A stretch of 64,000 nt of DNA from an uncultured bacterium. GTDB lineage: Bacteria > Hydrogenedentota > Hydrogenedentia > Hydrogenedentales > CAILVY01. Of the stretch, positions 25,608 to 33,533 are shown in pieces. Under the pieces are notes generated by a model. It saw only the letters and a program-made list of their open reading frames with translations, did no database searches and was not told the origin of the DNA. A program made the translations under genes and the position numbers. Location: contig CALEDJ010000025.1 in the NCBI GenBank assembly GCA_937951485.1, positions 29,346 through 93,345 on the forward strand, written 5' to 3'. Numbering within the stretch: the stretch's first letter is position 1; the number at the start of each line of letters is the position of its first letter.

Positions 25608-26576
25608 TTATCGCTGAAGGAAACTGAAAGTCCATCGAATTTCCAGGTGCTTCTCGCGGTACAAGTCCGGCATCTCAAAGGGGAACGGGGGGAATGGCGC
25701 GGCCTGTTCCAGTGCCGCCCTGCACAGCGCAGCAAAAACCCGGTCCTGCGGCCGGCCCACGATGCGGGCAAAAAGAAGCGACCCATCCGGCGCGATGGCG
25801 CAGTCAATCACGGCTTCGGTCGGATGGACACCTGAATAGCGCGTCAGCAGGGCGACATGCCAGCGGCGCTCGACGCGGCGGCGCACCTCGCGCAGATAAG
25901 GCGCGATCTGATCCTGCATCGCCTCGAATCCGGCAAGGCCGCGCTGCTTGACCTGATCCCGCACCCGCCCTTTGGTGGTGCGCGATTCCTCTTCCAGAGG
26001 GGCGGGCCTGTCGGCGGCGGGGCTGTCATAGTCAGGAAACGACGGGGGCATTGACGGCGGCAGAGGAACGTGCGGCGGCAAGATGGGGGAGGGGGTGGAG
26101 ATGCGTGCATCCGCCACACGCAACGGCGCATCCGGGACTGTGTCAGGTTCCAACTCGGTCATCTGTGCGGGGGATTCCGCAGTGGCGTCTGTGGCGTCTT
26201 CTTGCAGCATTGGTTGCGGTGGGGCCGGCGGGGTGGGCGCCGCAGGCGCGGGGCTTGCGGCGAGCATGTCGAACTCCGCCACTTCGTCCACCTGTGGCCC
26301 CGCTTCCCCGCCATCGCGCAGCACTTCGTCCGCGGCCTGCGCGTCAAATTCGCCGATGAGGTCGGTCGGTTGCACCGGTTCCCCGGCGGGGGTCTGCACA
26401 TCCGCGAGACGCCGGATGGCTTGCGGCGGTTGCAGGTTCAGCACCAGCGGCGCGTGATGCGGAGTCAGTCCCCAAGAATCCCGCGCGGACCGCGCACTCC
26501 ATGGCGCCGCCAACAGCAGGACATGGATCAGCACCGAAGCGACCGCCGATCTTTTCATGCGCTGTGCGTATGTCAT
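25608..26576 (-). CDS. TonB-like energy transducer
   Basis: 322 residues. The N-terminus has one membrane helix (AVASVLIHVLLLAAPWSA) including the SxxxH-like Ser/His face (SVLIH) used by TonB to contact ExbB/ExbD. A long Pro/Glu/Ala-rich spacer (about 60-200, with APAAPTPPAPPQP and PPHVPLPPSMPPSFP) could span the periplasm. The C-terminal 110 residues (YLREVRRRVERRWHVALL, AVIDCAIAPDGSLLFARIVG, ALCRAALEQAAPFPPFP) fit the TonB C-terminal fold. It delivers proton-motive energy to outer-membrane receptors. It is upstream of exbB on the same strand, with ExbD absent. Confidence 0.82.
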   Translation of the reverse strand: MTYAQRMKRSAVASVLIHVLLLAAPWSARSARDSWGLTPHHAPLVLNLQPPQAIRRLADVQTPAGEPVQPTDLIGEFDAQAADEVLRDGGEAGPQVDEVAEFDMLAASPAPAAPTPPAPPQPMLQEDATDATAESPAQMTELEPDTVPDAPLRVADARISTPSPILPPHVPLPPSMPPSFPDYDSPAADRPAPLEEESRTTKGRVRDQVKQRGLAGFEAMQDQIAPYLREVRRRVERRWHVALLTRYSGVHPTEAVIDCAIAPDGSLLFARIVGRPQDRVFAALCRAALEQAAPFPPFPFEMPDLYREKHLEIRWTFSFLQR

Positions 26577-26727
26577 CGCCTGTCCAGATCGCCCGTTTCA
26601 GACTTGCAACCGGCATTCTGTTGTCTCGTCTGATTCCACATCATGGATGAACTGGATGCGATAACGCCCTGCGAATCTGCGAAGAAGACTGATTCATGAG
26701 GTCCTGAAACCTTTGTGCCGGCACCGG

Positions 26728-27591
26728 CTAAAAGATTTCCGTGAGATGCATTCCCACGTAATTCGCCGGAAATTTGCTTGGCCAGCGCAGAAACTCGACA
26801 TGGCCATCCATGAACAGACAATTTCCGCCTCCCGGCACATGGTTGAAGGAAGTGGCCCCGCCTTTATAAGCGATTTCATCCCACATGATGGGAATCTCGC
26901 TGGCGGCCTTGGCGCTGGCGGCCGGGTTGTTGATGTCGGTGATGAAGAACCGCTCGATGCCCATGCGCAGGCGCGGGATGGGACCCAAATCCTGGTGCAT
27001 CAGTTTGACCCCTTCGCGTACAAGGTCCTGCCCTGAAAGCGTCGTGAGCACGGCAACCAGTTCCAATATTTTCATGACAACTTCAGGACGAAGGTAGGTG
27101 AGCAGTTGCATGGGGTCCGGCAAGCGGTAATGCGGCGGCTCGACGCCCGGCTGCAACAGCCGGTCTTCCATGAACGCGTAGCCGAGATAATAGTAACTAC
27201 CCCGTGCCAGGCGGCATGGATCCACGGGTTTGTTCAGATCGTTATCCTGGTGAAACGCCCTGCGCACACTCTCAGCGTCGGAATCCGAGGGACACACGCA
27301 GACATTTACATCGGTCAGGTATTCAGGATAAACCGCCGGACCGTTGAAAGTCGCGTCACCGCTGAAATCTCCATTGCAATTTAACAGTTTCTTTGTCGGG
27401 AACATGTTGCCAGGCGCTTCATTCGCATACATGTTGAAAACAAGCCCCATCTGCTTCAGATTGTTCTGGCAGGAGGCGCGTCGGGCCGCTTCGCGCGCCC
27501 GCGCCAATGCCGGCAGCAGAATCGCCGCCAGAATCCCGATGATCGCAATGACCACCAATAACTCAATCAGAGTGAATCCCAGTCTTTTCAT
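26728..27591 (-). CDS. DUF1559 prepilin-like secreted protein
   Basis: 287 residues. The ATG at 27591 follows AGGGAGGAAGG. The N-terminus is a type IV prepilin/type II pseudopilin signal: [20 protein letters not shown], cleaved and methylated after Gly, with Glu at +5. The helix continues into [20 protein letters not shown], as in DUF1559 proteins. The C-terminal part carries [16 protein letters not shown] and [18 protein letters not shown], the H-x9-DG motif. Such proteins are abundant in Planctomycetes and relatives and are probably surface or pseudopilus subunits. It is the intact relative of the pseudogene at 15396-15897. Confidence 0.9.
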   Translation of the reverse strand: MKRLGFTLIELLVVIAIIGILAAILLPALARAREAARRASCQNNLKQMGLVFNMYANEAPGNMFPTKKLLNCNGDFSGDATFNGPAVYPEYLTDVNVCVCPSDSDAESVRRAFHQDNDLNKPVDPCRLARGSYYYLGYAFMEDRLLQPGVEPPHYRLPDPMQLLTYLRPEVVMKILELVAVLTTLSGQDLVREGVKLMHQDLGPIPRLRMGIERFFITDINNPAASAKAASEIPIMWDEIAYKGGATSFNHVPGGGNCLFMDGHVEFLRWPSKFPANYVGMHLTEIF

Positions 27592-27769
27592 GACCTTCCT
27601 CCCTTGCAATGCAGTAATCAATGACTTTTGACCACGCCGCCCGCCGTGCCCATGCAGCGTTCCGTAGCAGGTTCTATTGTAAACCTTTCATGGTGAAATG
27701 CAAGCGGAGTTTTTCGCAGTTCGGCGAGGTGAAAAAGGGAGCCGACATCCTTCCATCTGTTACGTGTGT

Positions 27770-27812
27770 TTGTCGGACCAGTCTGACATGTCGGACCAGT
27801 CGGCCGCCTCGG
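27770..27812. repeat. 9-base-period (TCC-N6)n repeat, locus 4
   Basis: Minus-strand units GCCGACTGG, TCCGACATG, TCAGACTGG and TCCGACAAA in tandem. Confidence 0.75.
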
Positions 27813-27839
27813 CCATTGTTTCTCAGATGATAAGAGAAA

Positions 27840-27870
27840 AGTTCTGGAATACAGGCTTTAGCCTGTCGGG
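27840..27870 (+). repeat. Partial REP-like element (ACAGGCTTTAGCCTGTCGGG)
   Basis: TTCTGGAATACAGGC followed by TTTAGCCTGTCGGG, a short palindrome matching the left half of the elements at 33309 and 37071. It lies 50 bases beyond the end of the DUF1080 gene. Confidence 0.6.
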
Positions 27871-27921
27871 ATCACAGGCAAACCGCACCTGCTACTTCGT
27901 TCCGCACTCCGCATTCGCGCG

Positions 27922-28614
27922 CTACTCCAGTTTTCGAATCACAATGTTTCGGTACCAGGCTTCCCCGCCGTGATCCTGAAGCATCAGCATTCCCTCAAGC
28001 GGCAAGTCATTGTAAGCGATCTTGAATTTTCCGAGGGGGATGGTCATTTTGGACAAATCCGTGTGGATGATCCGCCACCCATTCATGAAAACGACGACCT
28101 CTTTCCCTTTCACGGTAATATCGAAGGAATTCCACTCGCCGGCGGGTCGGGACATGTTAAACATGGGAGTGACAATGTCGTAGATGGACCCGCAACTGTT
28201 CTTGCCGGGCGGCTTGCCGTGGTCTTCGAGCACCTGGATTTCAAAGCCGCGCTGAACGGGGTCATTGGGCTGGGAACGCAGAAAGACGCCGCTGTTGGCG
28301 CGGCGGGCGAGTTTGAATTCGATGTGCAATTCAAAATCGCCAAAACGCTCAGGCGCATACCCCACATACCGGAGAGGATAGATGGTCTTCCCATAGATAT
28401 GCAGCGTGCCGTCTTTGATCTCGAAAATGTCTTTGTCATCGGTAATGTTTTTCCAGCCCGGGGCGTGTTCCGCATCCAGAAGATCAATCCATCCCTCGCC
28501 TTCAGGGCGGGGCGTGGGTTGACCCAGAGATGCAGGGCCTTTTGAGGGGCCGCCGCACGCGGTAAGTGCCATGGCGTACAGCAGCGTACAGAACAAAGGG
28601 ATGATGTTTTTCAT
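27922..28614 (-). CDS. DUF1080 (3-keto-disaccharide hydrolase-type) lipoprotein
   Basis: 230 residues. The ATG at 28614 follows TGGAGGATTCAACC. A lipobox (ALTACGG, Cys near 19) marks it as a lipoprotein. The DUF1080 jelly roll fills the rest: GWIDLLDAEHAPGWKN, IKDGTLHIYGK, FGDFELHIEFKLARRANSGVFLRS, DPVQRGFEIQVLEDHG, PAGEWNSFDITVKGKEVVVFMNG and the closing HGGEAWYRNIVIRKLE. DUF1080 proteins include 3-keto-glycoside hydrolases that work with Gfo/Idh/MocA oxidoreductases. It is divergent from just such an oxidoreductase, which supports a shared oxidise-then-cleave pathway. That pathway link is an inference. Confidence 0.88.
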   Translation of the reverse strand: MKNIIPLFCTLLYAMALTACGGPSKGPASLGQPTPRPEGEGWIDLLDAEHAPGWKNITDDKDIFEIKDGTLHIYGKTIYPLRYVGYAPERFGDFELHIEFKLARRANSGVFLRSQPNDPVQRGFEIQVLEDHGKPPGKNSCGSIYDIVTPMFNMSRPAGEWNSFDITVKGKEVVVFMNGWRIIHTDLSKMTIPLGKFKIAYNDLPLEGMLMLQDHGGEAWYRNIVIRKLE

Positions 28615-28720
28615 GGTTGAATCCTCCAATGCAACAGATAGGACCGGCAAGACAAAGCACTTGGGTGGCCGGCATGAACTGCACGACTTTTCAAGCGCCA
28701 TATGTGTAGTTGATTTTATG

Positions 28721-28750
28721 GGTTCTACAGGTTCTATGGGGCCTGTTTCA
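28721..28750. repeat. 9-base-period (TCC-N6)n repeat, locus 5
   Basis: Degenerate units TTCTACAGG, TTCTATGGG and GCCTGTTTC in the divergent spacer of the DUF1080 and oxidoreductase genes. Confidence 0.5.
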
Positions 28751-28766
28751 TCTTTCAAACCCATGC

Positions 28767-28794
28767 TTGTCGCCGCCTCGACTGATGTTATACT
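28767..28794 (+). promoter_or_regulatory. Extended -10 promoter of the oxidoreductase gene
   Basis: TTGTCG (28767-28772), a 16-base spacer and TGT-TATACT (-10 at 28789-28794). The TG makes it an extended -10. The transcript would start about 55 bases before the ATG at 28856. Confidence 0.5.
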
Positions 28795-28855
28795 GTACCG
28801 GATCATGGGATGCAAGGCGACCGGCAAGACCCCGGACAGGCAAGGAGACAAGGAC

Positions 28856-30166
28856 ATGCAAACAGGGATGAATCGGCGGCATTTTCTGGGGGTGGCGGCG
28901 GGCGCGGCGGTGGCGGCGGGAATGGCGACACACCGGGCTTCAGCAGAAGCGGGCAAGCCGGTGCGGGTGGGCGTGATCGGCACGGGCAACCGGGGACGTT
29001 CGCTCTCCGGCACGATGCTGCACATGCCGGATATAACGATTCCGGCGGTATGCGATATCCGTGAGGCAGCGGTGGAGGCCGCGCAAGATTTGGTGGAAAA
29101 GGCAGGCCATCCGCGACCGGAGGCTTACACAGGCGATGAATACGCATACCGCAAATTGCTGGCGCGGGACGACTTGGACGCCGTAATCATTGCGACACCC
29201 TGGAACTGGCACACGCCGATGGCGGTGGATGCGATGCGGGCGGGCAAATACGTTGGTGTGGAAGTGCCCGCCGCGATTACTTATGAAGAATGCTGGGCGC
29301 TGGTGAACACCTGCGAGGAAACAAAGGTGCCCTGCATGATGCTGGAAAACTGGAGTTTCCGACGCGACAACCTTGCTCTCCTGAACATGGTGCGGCAGGG
29401 GCTTTTCGGCGAAATTGTGCATGTACACTGCGCGCATTCGCACGATTGCATAGACCACTGGTTTTTTGACACCGAAGGGAACATGCGCTGGGGCGGCGAG
29501 TTCCTCGTAAAGCGCAACTGCGATCAATACCCCACGCACAGCCTGGGACCGGTCCTGAGTTGGATGGATATCAACTGTGGCGACGCCTTCGCCACGATGA
29601 CCTCAACCGCGACGGCTTCGCGCGGGATCAACGCCTATTTCATTCGAAAGTTCGGACCGGACCATCCCAACGCAAAACGCGAGTACAAACAGGGTGACAT
29701 CGTCACTTCGGTGGTGCGCACGCAAAACGGCAAGACGCTGGTCATCAACTACGACATGCAACTGCCGCGCCCCTATGACAACCGCTGGATGCTGCAGGGC
29801 ACGCTGGGCGTGTACAGCGAGATGCGCGATGCGCTGTATCTTGAAGGCCGCAGTCCCGGGTACCATGAATGGGAGCCGTTCCCGCCGTATCAGGAGGAAT
29901 TTGAGCACCCCTGGTGGCAGGCGATTCTGGCGGAAGCGGCGCAACATGGTCATGGCGGCACCGATTACCTGGAATTGAAACTTTTCCTCAAGGCTGTGCG
30001 CGATAAAACGCAAACGCCGATTGACGTGTACGATTCGGCCACGATGAGCAGCGTCATCCCCATGTCGGAGGAATCCATCGCCAAGGGAAGCGCGCCCGTC
30101 ACCTGCCCGGACTATACGCGCGGCGCGTGGAGAACCCGAAAACCGACATTCGGCGTGGTCACATAG
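28856..30166 (+). CDS. Tat-exported Gfo/Idh/MocA oxidoreductase, GH109-like
   Basis: 436 residues. The ATG at 28856 follows AAGGAGACAAGGAC. The N-terminus is a twin-arginine signal (NRRHFLGVAAGAAVAAG). The Rossmann domain starts VRVGVIGTGNRGRS and includes AVCDIREAAVEAA. IATPWNWHTPMAVDAMRAGK, EVPAAITYEECWALVNT and MMLENWSF follow. In the second domain QYPTHSLGPVLSWMDINCGD fits the GH109 active-site Tyr/His region. GH109 enzymes keep NAD tightly bound and cleave glycosides by oxidation at C3 and elimination. I infer a periplasmic glycosidase, perhaps for N-acetylgalactosaminides. It is divergent from the DUF1080 lipoprotein. Confidence 0.85.
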   Translation: MQTGMNRRHFLGVAAGAAVAAGMATHRASAEAGKPVRVGVIGTGNRGRSLSGTMLHMPDITIPAVCDIREAAVEAAQDLVEKAGHPRPEAYTGDEYAYRKLLARDDLDAVIIATPWNWHTPMAVDAMRAGKYVGVEVPAAITYEECWALVNTCEETKVPCMMLENWSFRRDNLALLNMVRQGLFGEIVHVHCAHSHDCIDHWFFDTEGNMRWGGEFLVKRNCDQYPTHSLGPVLSWMDINCGDAFATMTSTATASRGINAYFIRKFGPDHPNAKREYKQGDIVTSVVRTQNGKTLVINYDMQLPRPYDNRWMLQGTLGVYSEMRDALYLEGRSPGYHEWEPFPPYQEEFEHPWWQAILAEAAQHGHGGTDYLELKLFLKAVRDKTQTPIDVYDSATMSSVIPMSEESIAKGSAPVTCPDYTRGAWRTRKPTFGVVT

Positions 30167-30168
30167 CG

Positions 30169-32181
30169 CTATTCAATCACCAGCACGTTGTGGATCGCAA
30201 GACCTGCAATGTGCGCGGTGAGCGCGCCGTCTTTCCAGGTCCAATCCAGACCCGCTTCGTCGGGGGCCATGTAGCAGCGGCGCGGCCGTTCGGACAATGG
30301 CACGCGCACGGTGAAGGCGCCTGCATCCGGCACATGTTCAACCATGTGCCGGTCGGGTGCGAGATAGCCTTGCGCCGCGCGGTTTACGAACTGGATCAGC
30401 CGGCGCCCATCCTTCTTGCGCGCGGCCATTTCGATGTGCCACGGTCCATCATGCTTGATGATCCCAGGCGCTTCCAGCGCCGCCAGGGCATCGCCGATGA
30501 AGCGACGCAGTCCCGGATAATGGCTTTGATGATAACCGCGGAAGATGGGGCCGTGAATCGCGACGACGACGCCATCGCCGAATCGGTTCACCGTGGCCGC
30601 GGCCATGTCGCGGCGGTTCAGTTCCGGCTCCTGCTGGTACAGCATCGGCGCGAGTTCCGATGCGCCGACGAGATTCGTAGCCTGATACGCGCCGGCAGCG
30701 ATTACCGCGCCATTGCCCACCGGCAGCCATCCGCCGTGGCGTTCCTCGCCGCGCGCCTCCACGCCCGCGAGTTCTCCGTACTGCGCCGCAACGTGCGCGC
30801 CGCTGATCAGCAGGCGGCCGCCGCCGCGTACATAGGCCGCAATCGCTGCTCTCACGTCGTCGGGCACATGCTCCTGCTCCGGCACGACCACGATGGCATA
30901 TCCGGTGATCCGTTCCATCAGCGTCGGCTCATTGAGAATATCCGCGCTGTATCCGTTTTCCAGCACGGCGTGGAGCGCGCCTTCCATGGGGTGATTGGCC
31001 TGCGCGAAATTGAAGAGCGGATCATTGTGACGGTAATACGACGTTTCGCTGTGCAAGATAGCGACCTGTGGGATGGTTTCGGTCTGAAAGCAGTATTCCC
31101 TGCGTTTCCGGCAGAAATCCGCCACCTGCCCCAGCAGTTCCTGATGCCATTCGGTGAGGCGTCCGGACCGTTGCGGCTGGTTGTAAATAAACACCGCGCC
31201 GCCCTGCGCCAGCACCATGGAAACCTCCTGGCATAGATGCGGAACGGTCTTCATGGTCCAGCCCTGCCCGCCGGTCTGCAGGAACGACCACGCCATCAAA
31301 TCCCACGGCTTGCCGCGACTGGCCAGAAAGCGCGCTTCGGCGCATGCGCGCGCCGCGCCGAAGGACGGATCAAAATCGCCGCTGAGATAGTCCACCGGCG
31401 CGGAGATGGCCTCCGGTTGCCGCACGCTGTACATCCAGTTGCTGCATATCAGACAGGACGGCTTGACCTCATGGACGGCATTGACGACATTTGTGACGTG
31501 TTGCGTGAAAAGGTCGCGGTGGAATGCGAGCCAATCGTGCCAGTGGGGGTCATCGGGCTTGCGCGGAATCTCGCGGATACCGGTCTTTTCGGTGAACGCT
31601 TTCTTGCACGATTCGCTCCAGCAAGGGTGGCTCGCCCAGTTCTCGCCGTCAATCCACATGCCGTCCACATCGTATTCGCGGACCACCTCGATCAACTGCG
31701 GGATCATCAGTTCGGCGTCGTAATCGCTGAGGCGGCAGGTATTGTTGGGGTCGGGTTTGCCGTGCTGATCAATGCGCGCCCATTCAGGATGCAGTTCGAT
31801 GGCGCGCGTATCCCACACGCCGGAATAGTGGATGGAAAGCGGAATGCCCATCTCGCGGGTGATTTCCCGCCACACCTTGAGCGCATCGTTCACGATGCCC
31901 GGCGATGGCGACCCAATCCTGGTGGGATAGCCGGTATAGCCGGGATGGCCCTTGCAGTCATACTGCACGAAATCCGGCCGCACCTTTTCCAGCATGGCGC
32001 GGACATGATCATGCGTCGTCTCGCGCCCCAGTTCCGTATCCCCGGCATTCGGGTGAAGATCATAATGCAGCCCGAAAAACGCCGTGTCCCGCCAGTTGCC
32101 TTCGCCCATCGCCGCGCTCCCCGCTGTTGTCGCCACAACCCCCAAACAGATCGCTGTCCAGACAGGAAAAACACACTTCAT
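30169..32181 (-). CDS. Secreted glycosidase, GH29/GHL6-like with GATase-like domain
   Basis: 670 residues. The ATG at 32181 follows GGGAGGCTCATGCG. The N-terminus is a signal peptide (VFPVWTAICLGVVATTAGSA). Residues about 30-320 look like a TIM barrel of the alpha-L-fucosidase or GHL6 type: FFGLHYDLHPN, DFVQYDCKGHPGY, GIPLSIHYSGVWD, and DVDGMWIDGENWASHPCW followed by CKKAF, where the Asp of WIDG fits a catalytic nucleophile. About 360-560 resembles the beta-galactosidase trimerisation (GATase-like) fold: YAIVVVPEQEHVPDDVRAAI, AYVRGGGRLLISG. A beta domain ends the protein. It converges tail to tail with the oxidoreductase gene, 2 bases apart. Confidence 0.7.
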   Translation of the reverse strand: MKCVFPVWTAICLGVVATTAGSAAMGEGNWRDTAFFGLHYDLHPNAGDTELGRETTHDHVRAMLEKVRPDFVQYDCKGHPGYTGYPTRIGSPSPGIVNDALKVWREITREMGIPLSIHYSGVWDTRAIELHPEWARIDQHGKPDPNNTCRLSDYDAELMIPQLIEVVREYDVDGMWIDGENWASHPCWSESCKKAFTEKTGIREIPRKPDDPHWHDWLAFHRDLFTQHVTNVVNAVHEVKPSCLICSNWMYSVRQPEAISAPVDYLSGDFDPSFGAARACAEARFLASRGKPWDLMAWSFLQTGGQGWTMKTVPHLCQEVSMVLAQGGAVFIYNQPQRSGRLTEWHQELLGQVADFCRKRREYCFQTETIPQVAILHSETSYYRHNDPLFNFAQANHPMEGALHAVLENGYSADILNEPTLMERITGYAIVVVPEQEHVPDDVRAAIAAYVRGGGRLLISGAHVAAQYGELAGVEARGEERHGGWLPVGNGAVIAAGAYQATNLVGASELAPMLYQQEPELNRRDMAAATVNRFGDGVVVAIHGPIFRGYHQSHYPGLRRFIGDALAALEAPGIIKHDGPWHIEMAARKKDGRRLIQFVNRAAQGYLAPDRHMVEHVPDAGAFTVRVPLSERPRRCYMAPDEAGLDWTWKDGALTAHIAGLAIHNVLVIE

Positions 32182-32272
32182 CGCATGAGCCTCCCTCTTG
32201 AAATGCCTGTTGCCATATGCCATCACTTTCACGTCGTCACGGCTTTTTCAAGCGCGGCGCGTTTCCCCATCC

Positions 32273-32299
32273 CGTTGCTCCGCAGGGGCGGGGCAACAG
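32273..32299. repeat. GC hairpin, 'GTTGCTCCGC...GCGGGGCAAC'
   Basis: CGTTGCTCCGCAGG and GGCGGGGCAAC pair as a stem. It is related to the hairpins at 12034 and 51399 and directly precedes a 9-base-period repeat. Confidence 0.6.
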
Positions 32300-32300
32300 C

Positions 32301-32355
32301 GTCCGACAAGTCCGACAAATCCAACTGGTCCGGCATGTCCGACATGTCCGACTCC
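32301..32355. repeat. 9-base-period (TCC-N6)n repeat, locus 6
   Basis: Six plus-strand units: TCCGACAAG, TCCGACAAA, TCCAACTGG, TCCGGCATG, TCCGACATG, TCCGACTCC. It lies just past the stop of the SMP-30 gene. Confidence 0.85.
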
Positions 32356-32362
32356 CCAAAAA

Positions 32363-33259
32363 TCATTCCGCATGCTCGACGTCCGTTGCCGGACGCAGAC
32401 GCGCGGCAGGACGAATGCCCTCCACCGTGGTCCGCACCTTGTACAGTCCGCTGCGCGCCGTCACATAGAGCGTTTTCCCGTCGTCATCCCCGAAGGTGCA
32501 ATTCGCGGGCGCTTGCGGGAAACGTATGCTCTGCAGGGGCTCCCCGCTGGGACTGAAAACCTCCACGCCCGCGCCGCCGGTGCACCAGATATTGCCGTTT
32601 ACATCCACCTTCATGCCGTCCGGCCAGCGGATTTCACAGATCACCCTGCCATTACCCAGCGAGCCGTCCGCCGCCACCTCGAATACACGGATATGTTTGG
32701 CCTCGGTGTCTGCGATGTACAACGTTTTTTCATCCGGCGACAAAGCGAGGCCATTGGGTCTCTTGAAATCCTTGACCAGCAGTTTGACCTCGCCGGCCGG
32801 GGTGATGGCGTAGACGCCGGAAAAGCCCAACTCGTCGTTGGGACCACCCGGGCCGCCTTCAAGGCCATACGGCGGGTCTGTGAAGAAGACCATGCCGTCG
32901 GACCGCACAATGACATCATTCGGACTGTTGAAACGTTTGCCGTCATAGCGGTCGGCGAGCGTTTCCACCGTCCCGTCGGCATTCGTCCGGCTGACGCGCC
33001 GGTTCTTGTGTTCCGCCGCGATGAGCCGGCCCTCCAGGTCCAGCGTCAGGCCGTTGGATTGCCCGCTGGGATGACGGAACACCGTCTTGTCGCTGCGATA
33101 GATGGTGTCGGCGGGAATGTCGCTGAATATCAGTTCCCCCGATGGCAGCCACAGCGGCCCTTCGGTGAATTGAAACCCGTCTGCCGACAGTTCCACCTCA
33201 CCCGCCAGGAATCCTGCTTCCGCCCCCAAGAGCAGCGCACTCAGCAACAACATTGACAT
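32363..33259 (-). CDS. Secreted SMP-30/gluconolactonase family protein
   Basis: 298 residues. The ATG at 33259 follows AGGAGG at 8 bases. A short signal peptide ([17 protein letters not shown]) is followed by a six-bladed propeller. SMP-30 metal-ligand segments are present: [18 protein letters not shown] (Glu), [13 protein letters not shown] (Asn) and [14 protein letters not shown] (Asp). Such enzymes open sugar lactones, using a divalent metal. In the periplasm it could take products of sugar oxidation made by the neighbouring oxidoreductase. That is an inference from position. The length is normal for the family. Confidence 0.85.
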   Translation of the reverse strand: MSMLLLSALLLGAEAGFLAGEVELSADGFQFTEGPLWLPSGELIFSDIPADTIYRSDKTVFRHPSGQSNGLTLDLEGRLIAAEHKNRRVSRTNADGTVETLADRYDGKRFNSPNDVIVRSDGMVFFTDPPYGLEGGPGGPNDELGFSGVYAITPAGEVKLLVKDFKRPNGLALSPDEKTLYIADTEAKHIRVFEVAADGSLGNGRVICEIRWPDGMKVDVNGNIWCTGGAGVEVFSPSGEPLQSIRFPQAPANCTFGDDDGKTLYVTARSGLYKVRTTVEGIRPAARLRPATDVEHAE

Positions 33260-33308
33260 GGCTTGTTCCTCCTGTCGTTCACGATATACATGCCCTCAGT
33301 ATAACCCG

Positions 33309-33465
33309 CCCAAGTTCTGGAGTACAGGCTTCAGCCTGTCGGGGATAGAAGCAAACTTTTCGGTGTTTCCCATCTCCCGCACGCTAAAGCGTGTACTCCA
33401 GACTTTGCCCCGTTCAGGAACAGGGGGCTTCAGCCTGTCGGGATTTTGGAGTCCGGGCTTCAGCC
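33309..33465 (+). repeat. REP/BIME-like element, full copy A plus half copies
   Basis: The full copy (about 33309-33408) begins AGTTCTGGAGTACAGGC, contains the palindrome CAGGCTTCAGCCTG, then ACGCTAAAGCGT, and ends TGTACTCCAGACTTTG; the outer CTGGAGTACA and TGTACTCCAG are inverted. Two further left halves follow to 33465 (GGCTTCAGCCTGTCGGG and GGGCTTCAGCCTGTCCGG). It lies upstream of the ABC operon, and a second full copy lies downstream of it. Confidence 0.8.
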
Positions 33466-33493
33466 TGTCCGGAGGCGTACACCACCCCTGCGC

Positions 33494-33523
33494 TTGTCCG
33501 AAGGCGCTTCGCGCCGATACAAT
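33494..33523 (+). promoter_or_regulatory. Possible promoter of the sugar ABC operon
   Basis: TTGTCC (33494-33499), an 18-base spacer and TACAAT (33518-33523). The predicted start lies about 3 bases before the ATG at 33534, which has no good ribosome site. Confidence 0.4.
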
Positions 33524-33533
33524 CGGGTCGGCC

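Larger units (their letters stand above)
27592..27921. other. Intergenic region with repeats
   Basis: This 330-base gap has the ribosome site of the prepilin-like gene, a (TCC-N6)n repeat (27770-27812) and a half copy of the GGAGTACAGGCTTCAGCCTG element (about 27840-27870). No gene is seen. Confidence 0.6.
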
